DNA of 64,000 nt from JBFLYC01 sp040756735 (GTDB taxonomy: Bacteria > Bacillota > DSM-16504 > Desulfitibacterales > Desulfitibacteraceae), in assembly GCA_040756735.1 (NCBI GenBank), contig JBFLYC010000020.1:1-64000 (forward strand), in the 5' to 3' direction. The notes under the pieces were generated by a model. The model had not been told where the DNA came from and searched no databases. It saw only the letters and a program-made list of their open reading frames with translations. Within the stretch, counting starts at the first letter, position 1. Every line of letters begins with the position of its first letter. Positions 1 to 9,223 of this stretch are shown in pieces. Both the position numbers and the translations under genes were made by a program.

Positions 1-73
1 GAGCAAGTAAATAAGGAGCACTAAATTCATGTTTATCAAAAAATACTTCTAATTTAAAATCATTTAATTTCAT
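1..73 (-). CDS. N-terminus of a PLP-dependent aminotransferase-like protein (partial)
   Basis: Read on the minus strand from an ATG at 73, the first 24 codons are open to the window edge and begin MKLNDFKLEVFFDKHEF, followed by SAPYLLA. This resembles the conserved start of fold-type I aminotransferases of the 'FKLERYFAKYEF.APYLL' kind. A GGTGAAG ribosome site lies just upstream. Only the beginning is present, so the enzyme class is inferred from a short motif. It is divergent from hutU, with about 185 bp between the two starts. Confidence 0.5.
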   Translation of the reverse strand, partial: MKLNDFKLEVFFDKHEFSAPYLLA

Positions 74-185
74 TTCATCTTCACCAAACTTTCCTTTTTT
101 AACTTAATTGTAATTTATAATTGATTAATATAAAAGGTAGCACCATTCTTATTCTGAGAATTAGCTAATTAGTCGATTACTTTTC

Positions 186-217
186 TTGACGCTTTGTAGA
201 CGCATCAGAATTATAAT
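186..217 (+). promoter_or_regulatory. possible hutU promoter
   Basis: TTGACG at 186-191 and a perfect TATAAT at 212-217, 41 bp before the hutU start. The 20-bp spacing is longer than the usual 17, so this is a weak call; only the -10 hexamer is convincing. Confidence 0.3.
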
Positions 218-257
218 TTGAGCAAGAATAAGCAAGGAGAAGGGAGAAGTAAAAACG

Positions 258-2288
258 ATGTTGAAGAACATGGACATAGAAGCTGCCATGACAATTAAGC
301 TGGATAACCAGTTGCCGGAAATGCCGGAATTCGTGCCGGGAATCAGACGGGCGCCCCATAGGGGGTTTTCCTTAAACCAAAAACAAACTGAAATTGCCCT
401 TAAAAACGCACTGCGGTATGTACCGGAAGAATTTCACGATATTGTTGCGCCGGAGTTTCTGGAAGAACTGTTGACCAGGGGGAGGATTTACGGTTATCGC
501 TTCAGGCCGCCTGGACAGATCAAGGGAAAACCGATTGATAAGTATAAGGGGAACTGTATTGAAGGAAAAGCTTTTCAGGTGATGATAGACAACAATCTGG
601 ATTTTGATGTTGCATTGTATCCTTATGAGTTGGTTACCTACGGAGAGACAGGCAAGGTCTGTCAGAACTGGATGCAGTACCGCCTTATTAAAAAGTACCT
701 GGAAGTAATGACAGACCACCAGACACTGGTAGTGGAGTCCGGCCACCCCTTGGGCCTCTTTCGCTCCAGGCCTGACAGCCCCCGGGTGATAATTACCAAT
801 GCACTGATGGTTGGCATGTTTGATAATGTGAAAGATTGGAATATAGCGGAACAAATGGGTGTGGCCAACTACGGTCAGATGACTGCCGGCGGCTGGATGT
901 ATATAGGCCCTCAGGGAATTGTCCACGGCACATTCAACACCCTTTTAAATGCAGGCCGCATGAAGCTGGGAATCTCCGGAGATCAGGATTTGAGAGGCAT
1001 GATTTTTGTTAGTTCCGGCCTGGGAGGCATGAGCGGCGCACAGGCCAAAGCCATTGAGATTGCCAATGGGGTAGGCGTTATTGCCGAGGTGGACTACTCA
1101 CGGATTAAAACGAGGCATGGCCAGGGTTGGGTCAATTTGATGTCTGATAACCTGGAGGAAGTATTCAGGTGGGCAAAAGAATATGCTTTAGCTGAAAAAG
1201 CTGTTTCTATTGCTTATCATGGGAACATTGTGGATTTGCTGGAATACGCAGTGGAAAAAAATATAAAGATTGATCTTCTTTCCGACCAGACATCCTGTCA
1301 TGCGGTCTATGAAGGCGGTTACTGCCCGCAGGGACTTACCTTTGAGGAAAGAACAGAAATGCTGCGCAGTGACAGGGTAAAATTCAATGCCCTGGTGGAT
1401 GAATCTCTGCGCAAGCATTTTAAGCTGGTTCAGGCACTGGTGGAGCAGGGCGCCTACTTCTTTGATTACGGCAATGCTTTCTTGAAGGCTGTCTTTGATG
1501 CCGGGGTGAAGGAGGTCTCAAAAAACGGTGTAGATGAAAAAGACGGCTTTATTTTCCCCTCCTATGTGGAAGACATCATGGGCCCAGAACTGTTTGACTA
1601 TGGGTACGGCCCCTTCCGCTGGGTATGTTTAAGCGGCAAACCTGAAGACCTGAGAAAGACGGACAGGGCTGCCATGGAGTGTATCGACCCCAACCGCAGG
1701 GCCCAGGATCGGGATAATTATGTCTGGATCAGAGATGCGGAGAAAAACAAACTGGTAGTGGGGACACAGGCCAGAATCCTGTATCAGGATGCCATGGGCC
1801 GAACCAGGATTGCTTTGCGATTTAACGAGATGGTTCGTAACGGTGAGGTAGGTCCGATTATGTTAGGTCGTGATCATCACGACACCAGCGGCGCTGATTC
1901 ACCTTTCAGGGAAACAGCCAATATCAAAGACGGCAGCAATGTGATGGCTGACATGGCTACCCAGTGTTTTGCCGGCAATGCCGCACGTGGCATGAGTCTG
2001 GTGGCGCTCCATAACGGTGGCGGAGTTGGAGTCGGCAAGGCCATTAACGGGGGGTTCGGTATGGTACTGGACGGCAGCAGACGGGTTGACAATATACTCA
2101 ATTCAGCCATGCCCTGGGACGTGATGGGTGGTGTGGCCAGAAGAGCCTGGGCCCGCAATGAAAACTCCATTACAACCAGTATGGAATATAACCGCGAGAA
2201 CCAGGGGACTGATCATATTACACTACCCTACCTTCCCCGGGAGGGTTTAGTGGAGGAACTGGTAGAAAAAGTCTTTGCCAATAAATGA
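258..2288 (+). CDS. hutU: urocanate hydratase
   Basis: Urocanase converts urocanate to 4-imidazolone-5-propanoate, the second step of histidine breakdown, using tightly bound NAD+ as an electrophile. The 676-residue product has the NAD-binding stretch SSGLGGMSGAQAKA and the conserved C-terminal blocks GRDHHDTSGADSPFRET and HNGGGVGVGKAINGGFG. It is about 120 residues longer than the Pseudomonas/Bacillus enzyme, a length I associate with anaerobe homologues. The ATG at 258 follows AAGGAGAAGGGAG. No hutH, hutI or formiminotransferase lies in the window, so the rest of the pathway must be elsewhere. The next genes are a SARP-type regulator and a YjiH transporter-like protein, perhaps functionally linked. 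Confidence 0.95.
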   Translation: MLKNMDIEAAMTIKLDNQLPEMPEFVPGIRRAPHRGFSLNQKQTEIALKNALRYVPEEFHDIVAPEFLEELLTRGRIYGYRFRPPGQIKGKPIDKYKGNCIEGKAFQVMIDNNLDFDVALYPYELVTYGETGKVCQNWMQYRLIKKYLEVMTDHQTLVVESGHPLGLFRSRPDSPRVIITNALMVGMFDNVKDWNIAEQMGVANYGQMTAGGWMYIGPQGIVHGTFNTLLNAGRMKLGISGDQDLRGMIFVSSGLGGMSGAQAKAIEIANGVGVIAEVDYSRIKTRHGQGWVNLMSDNLEEVFRWAKEYALAEKAVSIAYHGNIVDLLEYAVEKNIKIDLLSDQTSCHAVYEGGYCPQGLTFEERTEMLRSDRVKFNALVDESLRKHFKLVQALVEQGAYFFDYGNAFLKAVFDAGVKEVSKNGVDEKDGFIFPSYVEDIMGPELFDYGYGPFRWVCLSGKPEDLRKTDRAAMECIDPNRRAQDRDNYVWIRDAEKNKLVVGTQARILYQDAMGRTRIALRFNEMVRNGEVGPIMLGRDHHDTSGADSPFRETANIKDGSNVMADMATQCFAGNAARGMSLVALHNGGGVGVGKAINGGFGMVLDGSRRVDNILNSAMPWDVMGGVARRAWARNENSITTSMEYNRENQGTDHITLPYLPREGLVEELVEKVFANK

Positions 2289-2329
2289 AATCAAATTGCA
2301 CTCAGCTAGGAAAGTGCCCGGTCTAAATG

Positions 2330-2383
2330 AAGTGCACCCAATATGTTAGACACAAAACTAACATTTGAAGGTGCACTTTTTTC
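2330..2383 (+). terminator. stem-loop terminator after hutU, possibly an IS-end remnant
   Basis: AAGTGCACC (2330-2338) pairs with GGTGCACTT (2370-2378), and ATGTTAG (2343-2349) with CTAACAT (2358-2364); six T residues follow. The GTGCACC...TTAGACAC wording also resembles terminal sequences of IS3-family elements, so it may be a domesticated or solo IS end acting as terminator. Confidence 0.6.
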
Positions 2384-2506
2384 ATTCTTTTCGTTCAGCT
2401 GCAAGAGAATTAAATATTTCTTTTATTTTACAGGTTCTGATTAAGAGGAATGTGGCACAGGTATCAAGAATATGTGAAGAAAAGGTTTCTAAGGAGGCAG
2501 TCGGGG

Positions 2507-5500
2507 ATGAGTCTGATTGAGGTCAAATTATTTAACACCCCTACTGTATACAAAAATAATGTAAAAGTACTGTTTCCATTCCGTAAAGCGGAAGCATTAT
2601 TTTACTACATGCTCATTAACCGCCAGGCCAGCCGCGATGAACTGGTCAATTTGCTGTGGAGCGAGTTGGATGAAGAAACAGCAAAAAAAAATCTCCGCAA
2701 TGCAATTTATAAAGTAAAAAAGGTGGTTCATCCAGATATTTTGCTGTCACCGAAAAAATCAGTTGTGCTGCTCAATGCCGACATTGCCATGGAAATAGAT
2801 ATCAATACATTTAACAACAAGGGGCAAAAAGGGCTGCAGGCTTATACCGGCCCGTTTCTTAAAGGGTTCTTTTTGAAGGACGGGGAGAACTTTGAAAACT
2901 GGATGCTGCAGAAGCGAGCCCAGTATCAAGATCGGTATATCAAGATGCTTTATGAACAGATCGAAGCCAGGCAGGGCGATAGTCTTCCGGTAGATGAACT
3001 GGCTCTTCGCATTATTGAAACCGATGAGTTTGATGAGAGGGCATATCGGATCCTGATGAGGCATTACGCTGATGCAGGTGTGTATAATAAAGCTATTGAG
3101 CTCTATCAGCAATTGTCTCAAACCTTAAAAGATGAACTGGGTATACAACCGGAGGAATTGACCACTGCACTTCATTTAGAAATCATCAATGAACGAAACC
3201 AGATCAATAAAGCAACCAACACGGAAAGGGAAGCATTCTTTTTTGGACGGAGAGAGGAACTGGCCAGCTTACAAAATAGCTATAACTTGCATCATAAGAG
3301 GAGTAAAACCACTGCGGTCATGATTCTTGGCGAAGCAGGAATCGGGAAGACCAGGCTTAAGGATTTCTTTTTTAAAAACCTTGCGGTTGACTACTATTTG
3401 TTGGAATCATTTTGTTACCAGGCTGAAGAAGAGTACCCGCTCAAACCCTGGCATCCTATTTTTTCCCGCATGGTGGAGGTCATTATCAAGGAAAGCATCA
3501 ATCTACCACCAGTCTGGATAGGTGGGCTGACAACGCTTTTTCCGTCTTTTGCCCGTATTCAGATGGCCAAGCCGATTGAGCAAAGAGAAACCCAGATTGC
3601 CTTTACATACCAGTCGGCCATGGAAGCCATTTTGGGTATTGTAGCTGCCATCAGCAGGGAAAAAAAGCTGATATTGGTTTTTGAAGATATGCAGTGGATG
3701 GATGACATGAGCCGTCAACTGCTTAAAAGTATACTGCTTGCCCCTGACATTAATATCTTTTTTGTCGGCACATGCAGAAACGGGTATGAAGCGAAGATTG
3801 ACGGGTGGCTTACACCATTGGTCAAGGAAGACCGGTTGGAAAAAATCCACCTTGAACGGTTTTCCATGGTCGAAGCAAGAGATTTTGTCCGGTTGCTTCT
3901 ACCAGACAGAGAACTGGAAGAACAAGAGTTCCAAAAAATATACCATGAAACAGAAGGCAATACTTTCTTCCTTGTGGAATGTCTCAACAGTATCAAAGCC
4001 AATGGTCAGTTTGACAAAATGTCTTCCAAAATGCTTGATATTTTACAAAGCAGATTTTTGGATGTATCCGTTGAAGGGATGAAGCTGCTGCACCTCTTGT
4101 CTATGTTTTTTCATCGTGTTCAGGTGGATATTTTGTCTGACCTCACAGGAAAAGATGAGCTGGACCTAATGGATATCCTCAGTGAACTGGTAGGTAAAGG
4201 GTTAATCAGGGAAGTTATTGAACCCCAAAAAATCAGTGTTGAATTTACTCACCAGAAATTAAGGGAATATATTTACGTACACCAGTCCGAATTTAAAAAA
4301 CGGCTTCTCCATGAGAAAGTGGCGCAGGTTTTGGAACGCAGGTTGAAAAATGATTACCGTGATATGCTTCATTATTCCAAACTGATTCACCATTTCACAC
4401 ATGCGGGAAACAATGCTGCAGCGCTGCAATATCACTTAAAAAACCTCACTATCTACCTGGACTACTGTCATGAGCTGTTTCCTGAAATTATTGATGTGCC
4501 CGGTAAACCTAAGCGGACTTTCTCCATCAGTGAAGAACAATTGCAGAAATATTTCTCCGAAGTGGAAAGCATACTGCAGCGCCTTGACTGTGATGATGAT
4601 GATGGCAGGATTATTCAAGACAGGATGACCTACATGTATATGAAAGGGCGCCACTTGATCCGTCAGGGAGAATACACAACTGGTGTGCAGTTGATCAAGG
4701 ATTTAATCCGAGCGGCTGAGGAACAACAAAACAGTGACTTTTTGCTGAAAGGATATTTGCAGCTTGTTTATCACTGTATACAAACCCACCGGGTTAAGGA
4801 GATGAGCGAATTCCTTCAGTATGCGCAGCAAATTAATGAGCAAAGCCCGCGTTTTGAGACCGGCGGCATATTGCTGCGGCTGACCGGACTCTGCCATATG
4901 ATGTCGGGAGAGCATCAGAATGCGGAAAGATTCTTTAGGCAGTCCATTCTCTATTTTAGCAAAGATAAGAAGACAATGGAAAAATATGCCCTGAATATAG
5001 CTGCCTGCTACAACTATCTGGGAGAAATCCGCAGGTACGCACGGGAGTTTGACCAGGCGCTGCAATGTTATCATCAGGCGCTAAGTATCTGCAAGGATAC
5101 AAAGGTCTATAAATCATATAGTTTTTTTAACACCTGTGCCGGACAGGCAGCCATGGACATGGGAGATGATGCAGGGGCATTGTCTTATCTTACTCAGGCG
5201 ATAAAATACTACGAAGAATCTGATTTGGCATGGCGCCGTTCCATTGCCGAAGCATACCTTTCCTTACTCCTGATCAAGCAGGGTCAATATGCTGCGGCAT
5301 GCCAACATCTCTGTACTGCAGATATTTATGCTGCAAAAATGCAAAATCCTTACGAGTCAGGACTGGTTATGTTGGTGAAAGGCAAAATCAGGGCATTGAT
5401 GGACCTGGACCACGAACTGGCAGAAGTATTTAGAGACAAGATCAATAAACCGGTTCAACACTATTGTGCAGGAAGCCTGGCTATATTTAAACACATAAGC

Positions 5501-5551
5501 TACTGTTATGAGGTGGATGCGGTCAAGTCTTTATTTAGTGAGTACAGCTAA
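2507..5551 (+). CDS. SARP/BTAD transcriptional regulator with AAA ATPase and TPR domains
   Basis: A 1014-residue regulator. Residues about 1-95 look like an OmpR-like winged-helix DNA-binding domain (ends with KKNLRNAIYKVKK and a following beta hairpin). Residues 100-235 form a bacterial transcriptional activation (BTAD) helical domain. A STAND/AAA ATPase follows with Walker A GEAGIGKT near residue 275 and Walker B-like LILVFEDMQWMD near 390. The C-terminal half is helical TPR-like repeats. An ATG at 2450 is in frame, but AAGGAGG at 2491-2497 sits nine bases before the ATG at 2507, so the later start is preferred. It lies between hutU and yjiH on the same strand and is a candidate signal-responsive activator of these genes; the ligand is unknown. 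Confidence 0.85.
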   Translation: MSLIEVKLFNTPTVYKNNVKVLFPFRKAEALFYYMLINRQASRDELVNLLWSELDEETAKKNLRNAIYKVKKVVHPDILLSPKKSVVLLNADIAMEIDINTFNNKGQKGLQAYTGPFLKGFFLKDGENFENWMLQKRAQYQDRYIKMLYEQIEARQGDSLPVDELALRIIETDEFDERAYRILMRHYADAGVYNKAIELYQQLSQTLKDELGIQPEELTTALHLEIINERNQINKATNTEREAFFFGRREELASLQNSYNLHHKRSKTTAVMILGEAGIGKTRLKDFFFKNLAVDYYLLESFCYQAEEEYPLKPWHPIFSRMVEVIIKESINLPPVWIGGLTTLFPSFARIQMAKPIEQRETQIAFTYQSAMEAILGIVAAISREKKLILVFEDMQWMDDMSRQLLKSILLAPDINIFFVGTCRNGYEAKIDGWLTPLVKEDRLEKIHLERFSMVEARDFVRLLLPDRELEEQEFQKIYHETEGNTFFLVECLNSIKANGQFDKMSSKMLDILQSRFLDVSVEGMKLLHLLSMFFHRVQVDILSDLTGKDELDLMDILSELVGKGLIREVIEPQKISVEFTHQKLREYIYVHQSEFKKRLLHEKVAQVLERRLKNDYRDMLHYSKLIHHFTHAGNNAAALQYHLKNLTIYLDYCHELFPEIIDVPGKPKRTFSISEEQLQKYFSEVESILQRLDCDDDDGRIIQDRMTYMYMKGRHLIRQGEYTTGVQLIKDLIRAAEEQQNSDFLLKGYLQLVYHCIQTHRVKEMSEFLQYAQQINEQSPRFETGGILLRLTGLCHMMSGEHQNAERFFRQSILYFSKDKKTMEKYALNIAACYNYLGEIRRYAREFDQALQCYHQALSICKDTKVYKSYSFFNTCAGQAAMDMGDDAGALSYLTQAIKYYEESDLAWRRSIAEAYLSLLLIKQGQYAAACQHLCTADIYAAKMQNPYESGLVMLVKGKIRALMDLDHELAEVFRDKINKPVQHYCAGSLAIFKHISYCYEVDAVKSLFSEYS

Positions 5552-5580
5552 ACGCATAAATTTTTCAAATCGACATTCTA

Positions 5581-5610
5581 TTGACGAAAAACTTTTATAA
5601 TACTTATAGA
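5581..5610 (+). promoter_or_regulatory. possible promoter of the yjiH gene
   Basis: TTGACG at 5581-5586, 18 bp, then TATAGA at 5605-5610, about 50 bp before the start of the membrane-protein gene. It suggests that this gene is transcribed separately from the long regulator gene upstream. Confidence 0.4.
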
Positions 5611-5662
5611 ATGGGGGATAGGGCAAACCTTTTCTCTCAAAAAAAAAGAAGGAGGTTCGTCT

Positions 5663-6985
5663 ATGGAATTAAAAACCAATCAACAACCGCAGACCATCTT
5701 CAGTACACCCAATATTCTTAAGTTTCTTCTCTTTAGCGCAGTTGGTATTTTCATGTTTTTTATTCCTATCACTATTAATGCCAGAACATCTATTCCGCTG
5801 GACCACATTGTTTCAGAAATCAGGGCTAACCTGCTTTCCTATGCCAGGATATACGCCTTGATTGTGATTGTTCTGGGCGGCCTGTATCCTTTTATCAAGA
5901 AAACCTGGAACAAAACAACGGTAACCATGATTTTTTCCATTCTAAAACTGTTGGGTATTGTTATTGCATTCATGGTTTACTTTGCCGTTGGCCCAGAGTG
6001 GATGTTGGCCAAGAATATGGGTCCCTTCCTGCTCAACTCTCTGGTTGTTCCCGTAGGACTTATTGTACCTATTGGCGCAGTATTTCTGGCCTTTTTAGTC
6101 GGATATGGCTTGCTGGAATTTGTGGGCGTCATTATGAAACCTATCATGCGGCCAGTCTTTAAAACACCGGGCCGGTCGGCCATTGACGCTGTTGCATCCT
6201 TTGTAGGCAGCTATTCCCTGGGTCTTGTAATTACCAACCGTGTTTTCCGTGAAGGCAAGTATACTGTCAGGGAAGCGTCTATTATTGCCACCGGTTTCTC
6301 CACTGTTTCGGCTACCTTTATGATTATCGTGGCCAGGACTCTTAACCTGATGGAGATGTGGAATCTCTACTTCTGGTCAACACTGGTGATCACTTTTATT
6401 GTAACTGCTATAACCGTGCGTATCTGGCCTTTGAGTAAAAAGTCAGATACCTATTTTGACGGTGTGGGACAGCCGGAACCCTCATTGCAGGGCAACCTGT
6501 TTCAAAACGCCTGGGCAGAAGGGTTAGCCGCCGCAGCCAAGGCACCCGGCCTTTTACAAAGTGTTCAGAGTACGTTATCCGAAGGTTTTCGCATGGCGAT
6601 GAGCATTCTGCCTTCTATTATGGCTGTGGGTTTGATCGGTCTGGCATTGGCGGAATATACACCGTTATTTGATGTGTTAGGCTATATTTTCTATCCCTTT
6701 ACAGCAGTGCTGCAAGTTCCGGAACCTTTTCTGGCGGCCAAAGCCATCTCCATGAGCATAGCCGAAATGTTCCTGCCGGCTCTGCTGGCAACAAACGCTC
6801 CTTTGGCTACAAAATTTGTGGTAGGTGTGGCCTGCGTGTCTTCAGTGCTGTTCTTTTCTGCATCTATTCCCTGCATCATGGCCACCGATATCGAAATCTC
6901 CGTTACCGAAATGGTCATTATCTGGCTGGAGAGATGTATTCTCACCATACTTATTGCCGCGCCTTTAGCCATGATCTTGTTCTAA
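5663..6985 (+). CDS. YjiH family membrane protein (nucleoside-recognition 'Gate' fold)
   Basis: A 440-residue integral membrane protein with about ten hydrophobic segments. It resembles the YjiH family: an N-terminal LKFLLFSAVGIFMFFIPI segment and a C-terminal Gate-like half with the stretch LPSIMAVGLIGLALAEYTP. The substrate of the family is not settled. YjiH genes often lie with amino-acid catabolism genes, and here hutU is two genes upstream, so histidine or urocanate movement is a plausible but unproven role. AGAAGGAGG precedes the ATG at 5663. A strong hairpin ends transcription just downstream. Confidence 0.8.
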   Translation: MELKTNQQPQTIFSTPNILKFLLFSAVGIFMFFIPITINARTSIPLDHIVSEIRANLLSYARIYALIVIVLGGLYPFIKKTWNKTTVTMIFSILKLLGIVIAFMVYFAVGPEWMLAKNMGPFLLNSLVVPVGLIVPIGAVFLAFLVGYGLLEFVGVIMKPIMRPVFKTPGRSAIDAVASFVGSYSLGLVITNRVFREGKYTVREASIIATGFSTVSATFMIIVARTLNLMEMWNLYFWSTLVITFIVTAITVRIWPLSKKSDTYFDGVGQPEPSLQGNLFQNAWAEGLAAAAKAPGLLQSVQSTLSEGFRMAMSILPSIMAVGLIGLALAEYTPLFDVLGYIFYPFTAVLQVPEPFLAAKAISMSIAEMFLPALLATNAPLATKFVVGVACVSSVLFFSASIPCIMATDIEISVTEMVIIWLERCILTILIAAPLAMILF

Positions 6986-7026
6986 GCAGCTTAGCATAAT
7001 TCAATTAGCTGGTTAAGTAGGATAAT

Positions 7027-7058
7027 GAGAAAGCGCCTGCTTTATGAGGCGCTTTCTC
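7027..7058. terminator. bidirectional terminator between yjiH and acsA
   Basis: GAGAAAGCGCC (7027-7037) pairs perfectly with GGCGCTTTCTC (7048-7058) around a 10-base loop. The two genes converge here, and the right arm includes the last codons of acsA, so the terminator overlaps coding sequence. Confidence 0.7.
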
Positions 7059-9012
7059 TATTGGAAGTGGATTGTGCTTTGATGAGCTGGTCAACTATGC
7101 CCTGGTCCGCCAGGGTAGTAGTATCGCCTAATTCTCTGTTTTCTGCAATGTCTCTTAAGAGGCGGCGCATGATCTTTCCGCTTCTTGTCTTTGGCAGTTC
7201 GACAGTAAAGAAGATATCCTCAGGTCTAGCTAGTGCACCTATCTGTTTAACCACATGCTGCTTCAGTTCAGCTGCCAGTTCATTGGTTGCAGCAAATCCT
7301 TCTTTGAGGGTCACGAAGGCTGAAATGGCCTGACCTTTAAGATCATGTGACCTGCCGATGACAGCAGCTTCCGCAACTGAAGGATGGTCAACCAGAGCGC
7401 TTTCTACTTCCATAGTACCGATACGATGTCCGGAGACGTTGATTACGTCGTCTACCCTTCCCATGATCCAAAAATAACCGTCTTCATCAATGCGGGCGCC
7501 GTCGCCTGTAAAATAGGTATTTTCGAACCTGCTCCAGTACTGGAAAACGTAGCGTTCAGTATCACCATAAATATTGCGCAGCATAGCCGGCCAAGGTGAC
7601 TTAAGGACAAGGAAGCCCCCTGAGCCTTTGGGAACAGGATTATTTGCAGCATCTACTACCTGTGCGTTAACCCCTGGAAAGGCAACAGTCGCTGAACCTG
7701 GTTTTAAAGAAGTAACGCCCGGCAAAGGTGCAATCATAATCATACCTGTTTCAGTTTGCCACCAGGTATCTACTATGGGACATTTTTTGCCTCCGATATG
7801 TTCATAGTACCAGGTCCAGGCTTCAGGGTTGATGGGTTCGCCAACTGTTCCTAAAAGCCTCAGAGATGACAGGTTTTTTGATTTTGGCCATTGGGGCCCC
7901 CATTTCATGAAAGCTCTAATGGCGGTTGGGGCCGTATAAAAGATGGTGACCTTATATTTTTCAATAATCTCCCAGAAACGGTCTTTTTGCGGCCAATCGG
8001 GACTTCCCTCGTACATGACCACAGTTGCGCCGTTAGCTAAAGGACCGTAAACAATGTAGCTGTGTCCCGTAATCCAGCCGATATCAGCCGTACACCAGTA
8101 GATATCATTTTCTTTGAGGTCAAAAACCATTTTATGTGTGGCTGCTACCCCTGTCAGATAGCCGCCCGTAGTATGGACGACCCCTTTGGGTTTGCCCGTT
8201 GTTCCGCTCGTATATAAAATAAACAGCATATCTTCTGCATCCATTTCTTCGGGCGGGCAGCAGGGATTAGAATTTTCCATTAACTGATGCCACCAGAAGT
8301 CTCTGCCATCCTGCATGGCGGCCAGACCCTTGTCACCTATACGGTTGACTACTACAACGTGTTCTACTGAGGAAGTGCCTTCTAAAGCAGAATTTACATT
8401 GTGCTTTAAGGGAATGATGGCTCCCCGCCGATAACCGCCGTCTGCAGTAATAACTAGTTTTGACTGGCAGTCCTTTATTCTATCCTGGAGGGCATTGGGG
8501 CTAAAGCCTCCGAAGACAACACTGTGGATAGCTCCTATTCTGGCACAAGCCAGCATGGCAATGGGCAATTCGGGTATCATGGGCATATACATGGTTACCC
8601 TGTCACCTTTTTGAATGCCAAGGTCTTTAAGGACATTGGCAAAAGAGTTAACCTCATGCGCAAGTTGATGATAGGTCAGGGTTCTTGTGTCCCCAGGTTC
8701 TCCTTCCCAGATTATAGCAGGTTTGGTCTTTCGGGAATTATTTAGATGCCGGTCCACACAGTTATGGGCTGCATTGAGTTTTCCACCTGCAAACCATTCT
8801 GCAAAAGGGGGTTTCCAGTCTAAAATTGTATCCCACTTTTTAAACCAGTCTAATTCCCCGGCTTGTTTTGCCCAAAAAGCCAGGTAATCTCCAGCTGCTT
8901 CGCTGTAAATCTCATTATCTTGTACATGAGCCTGGGCAGTAAAATCTGATGAAGGTTTAAATATTCTCTCTTCCTTCAAGAGAGCCTCCAGAGTTTTTTC
9001 CGATGCGTTCAT
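7042..9012 (-). CDS. acsA: acetyl-CoA synthetase (AMP-forming)
   Basis: Makes acetyl-CoA from acetate, ATP and CoA through acetyl-AMP. The 656 residues contain the P-loop-like LYTSGTTGKPKGVVHT, the A5 motif DTWWQTETG, the hinge motif YFTGDGARIDEDGY, GRVDDVINVSGHRIGTMEVE, and the C-terminal TRSGKIMRRLLR. The lysine of that last motif is the one acetylated in the family to switch the enzyme off. GGAAGGAGA stands seven bases before the ATG. The genes upstream on the same strand are acuA, acuC and acuB, the cognate acetyltransferase, deacetylase and CBS/ACT protein; in B. subtilis these lie divergent from acsA, whereas here they are co-directional but separated by a terminator. Confidence 0.96.
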   Translation of the reverse strand: MNASEKTLEALLKEERIFKPSSDFTAQAHVQDNEIYSEAAGDYLAFWAKQAGELDWFKKWDTILDWKPPFAEWFAGGKLNAAHNCVDRHLNNSRKTKPAIIWEGEPGDTRTLTYHQLAHEVNSFANVLKDLGIQKGDRVTMYMPMIPELPIAMLACARIGAIHSVVFGGFSPNALQDRIKDCQSKLVITADGGYRRGAIIPLKHNVNSALEGTSSVEHVVVVNRIGDKGLAAMQDGRDFWWHQLMENSNPCCPPEEMDAEDMLFILYTSGTTGKPKGVVHTTGGYLTGVAATHKMVFDLKENDIYWCTADIGWITGHSYIVYGPLANGATVVMYEGSPDWPQKDRFWEIIEKYKVTIFYTAPTAIRAFMKWGPQWPKSKNLSSLRLLGTVGEPINPEAWTWYYEHIGGKKCPIVDTWWQTETGMIMIAPLPGVTSLKPGSATVAFPGVNAQVVDAANNPVPKGSGGFLVLKSPWPAMLRNIYGDTERYVFQYWSRFENTYFTGDGARIDEDGYFWIMGRVDDVINVSGHRIGTMEVESALVDHPSVAEAAVIGRSHDLKGQAISAFVTLKEGFAATNELAAELKQHVVKQIGALARPEDIFFTVELPKTRSGKIMRRLLRDIAENRELGDTTTLADQGIVDQLIKAQSTSNRESAS

Positions 9013-9166
9013 TTAATGAGTCTCCTTCCATCAATAGGTTTAGTTGTGAAATAGTTTTCCTTTTATAATATAGGCAATAGCTTATTAAATAAAGCAAAAT
9101 GAGGCTAAAGGCGGGTAATGCCTGCTGACAGGTCAGTTTTGCAGGATATTTGGATGACATAAAGAA

Positions 9167-9197
9167 AAACCCCTGATTTTGAAATAATCAAGGGTTT
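9167..9197 (-). terminator. terminator downstream of acuA
   Basis: On the minus strand AAACCCTTGATT pairs with AATCAGGGGTTT (one mismatch) and is followed by TTTTTC. It separates acuA from acsA. Confidence 0.75.
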
Positions 9198-9223
9198 AAG
9201 CTTTTTAGTCGTTTCTCACTTTT

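Noticed and set aside
8957..9160. 67-codon minus-strand frame overlapping the acsA start
   Set aside because: Out of frame with acsA, no ribosome site, low-complexity product.
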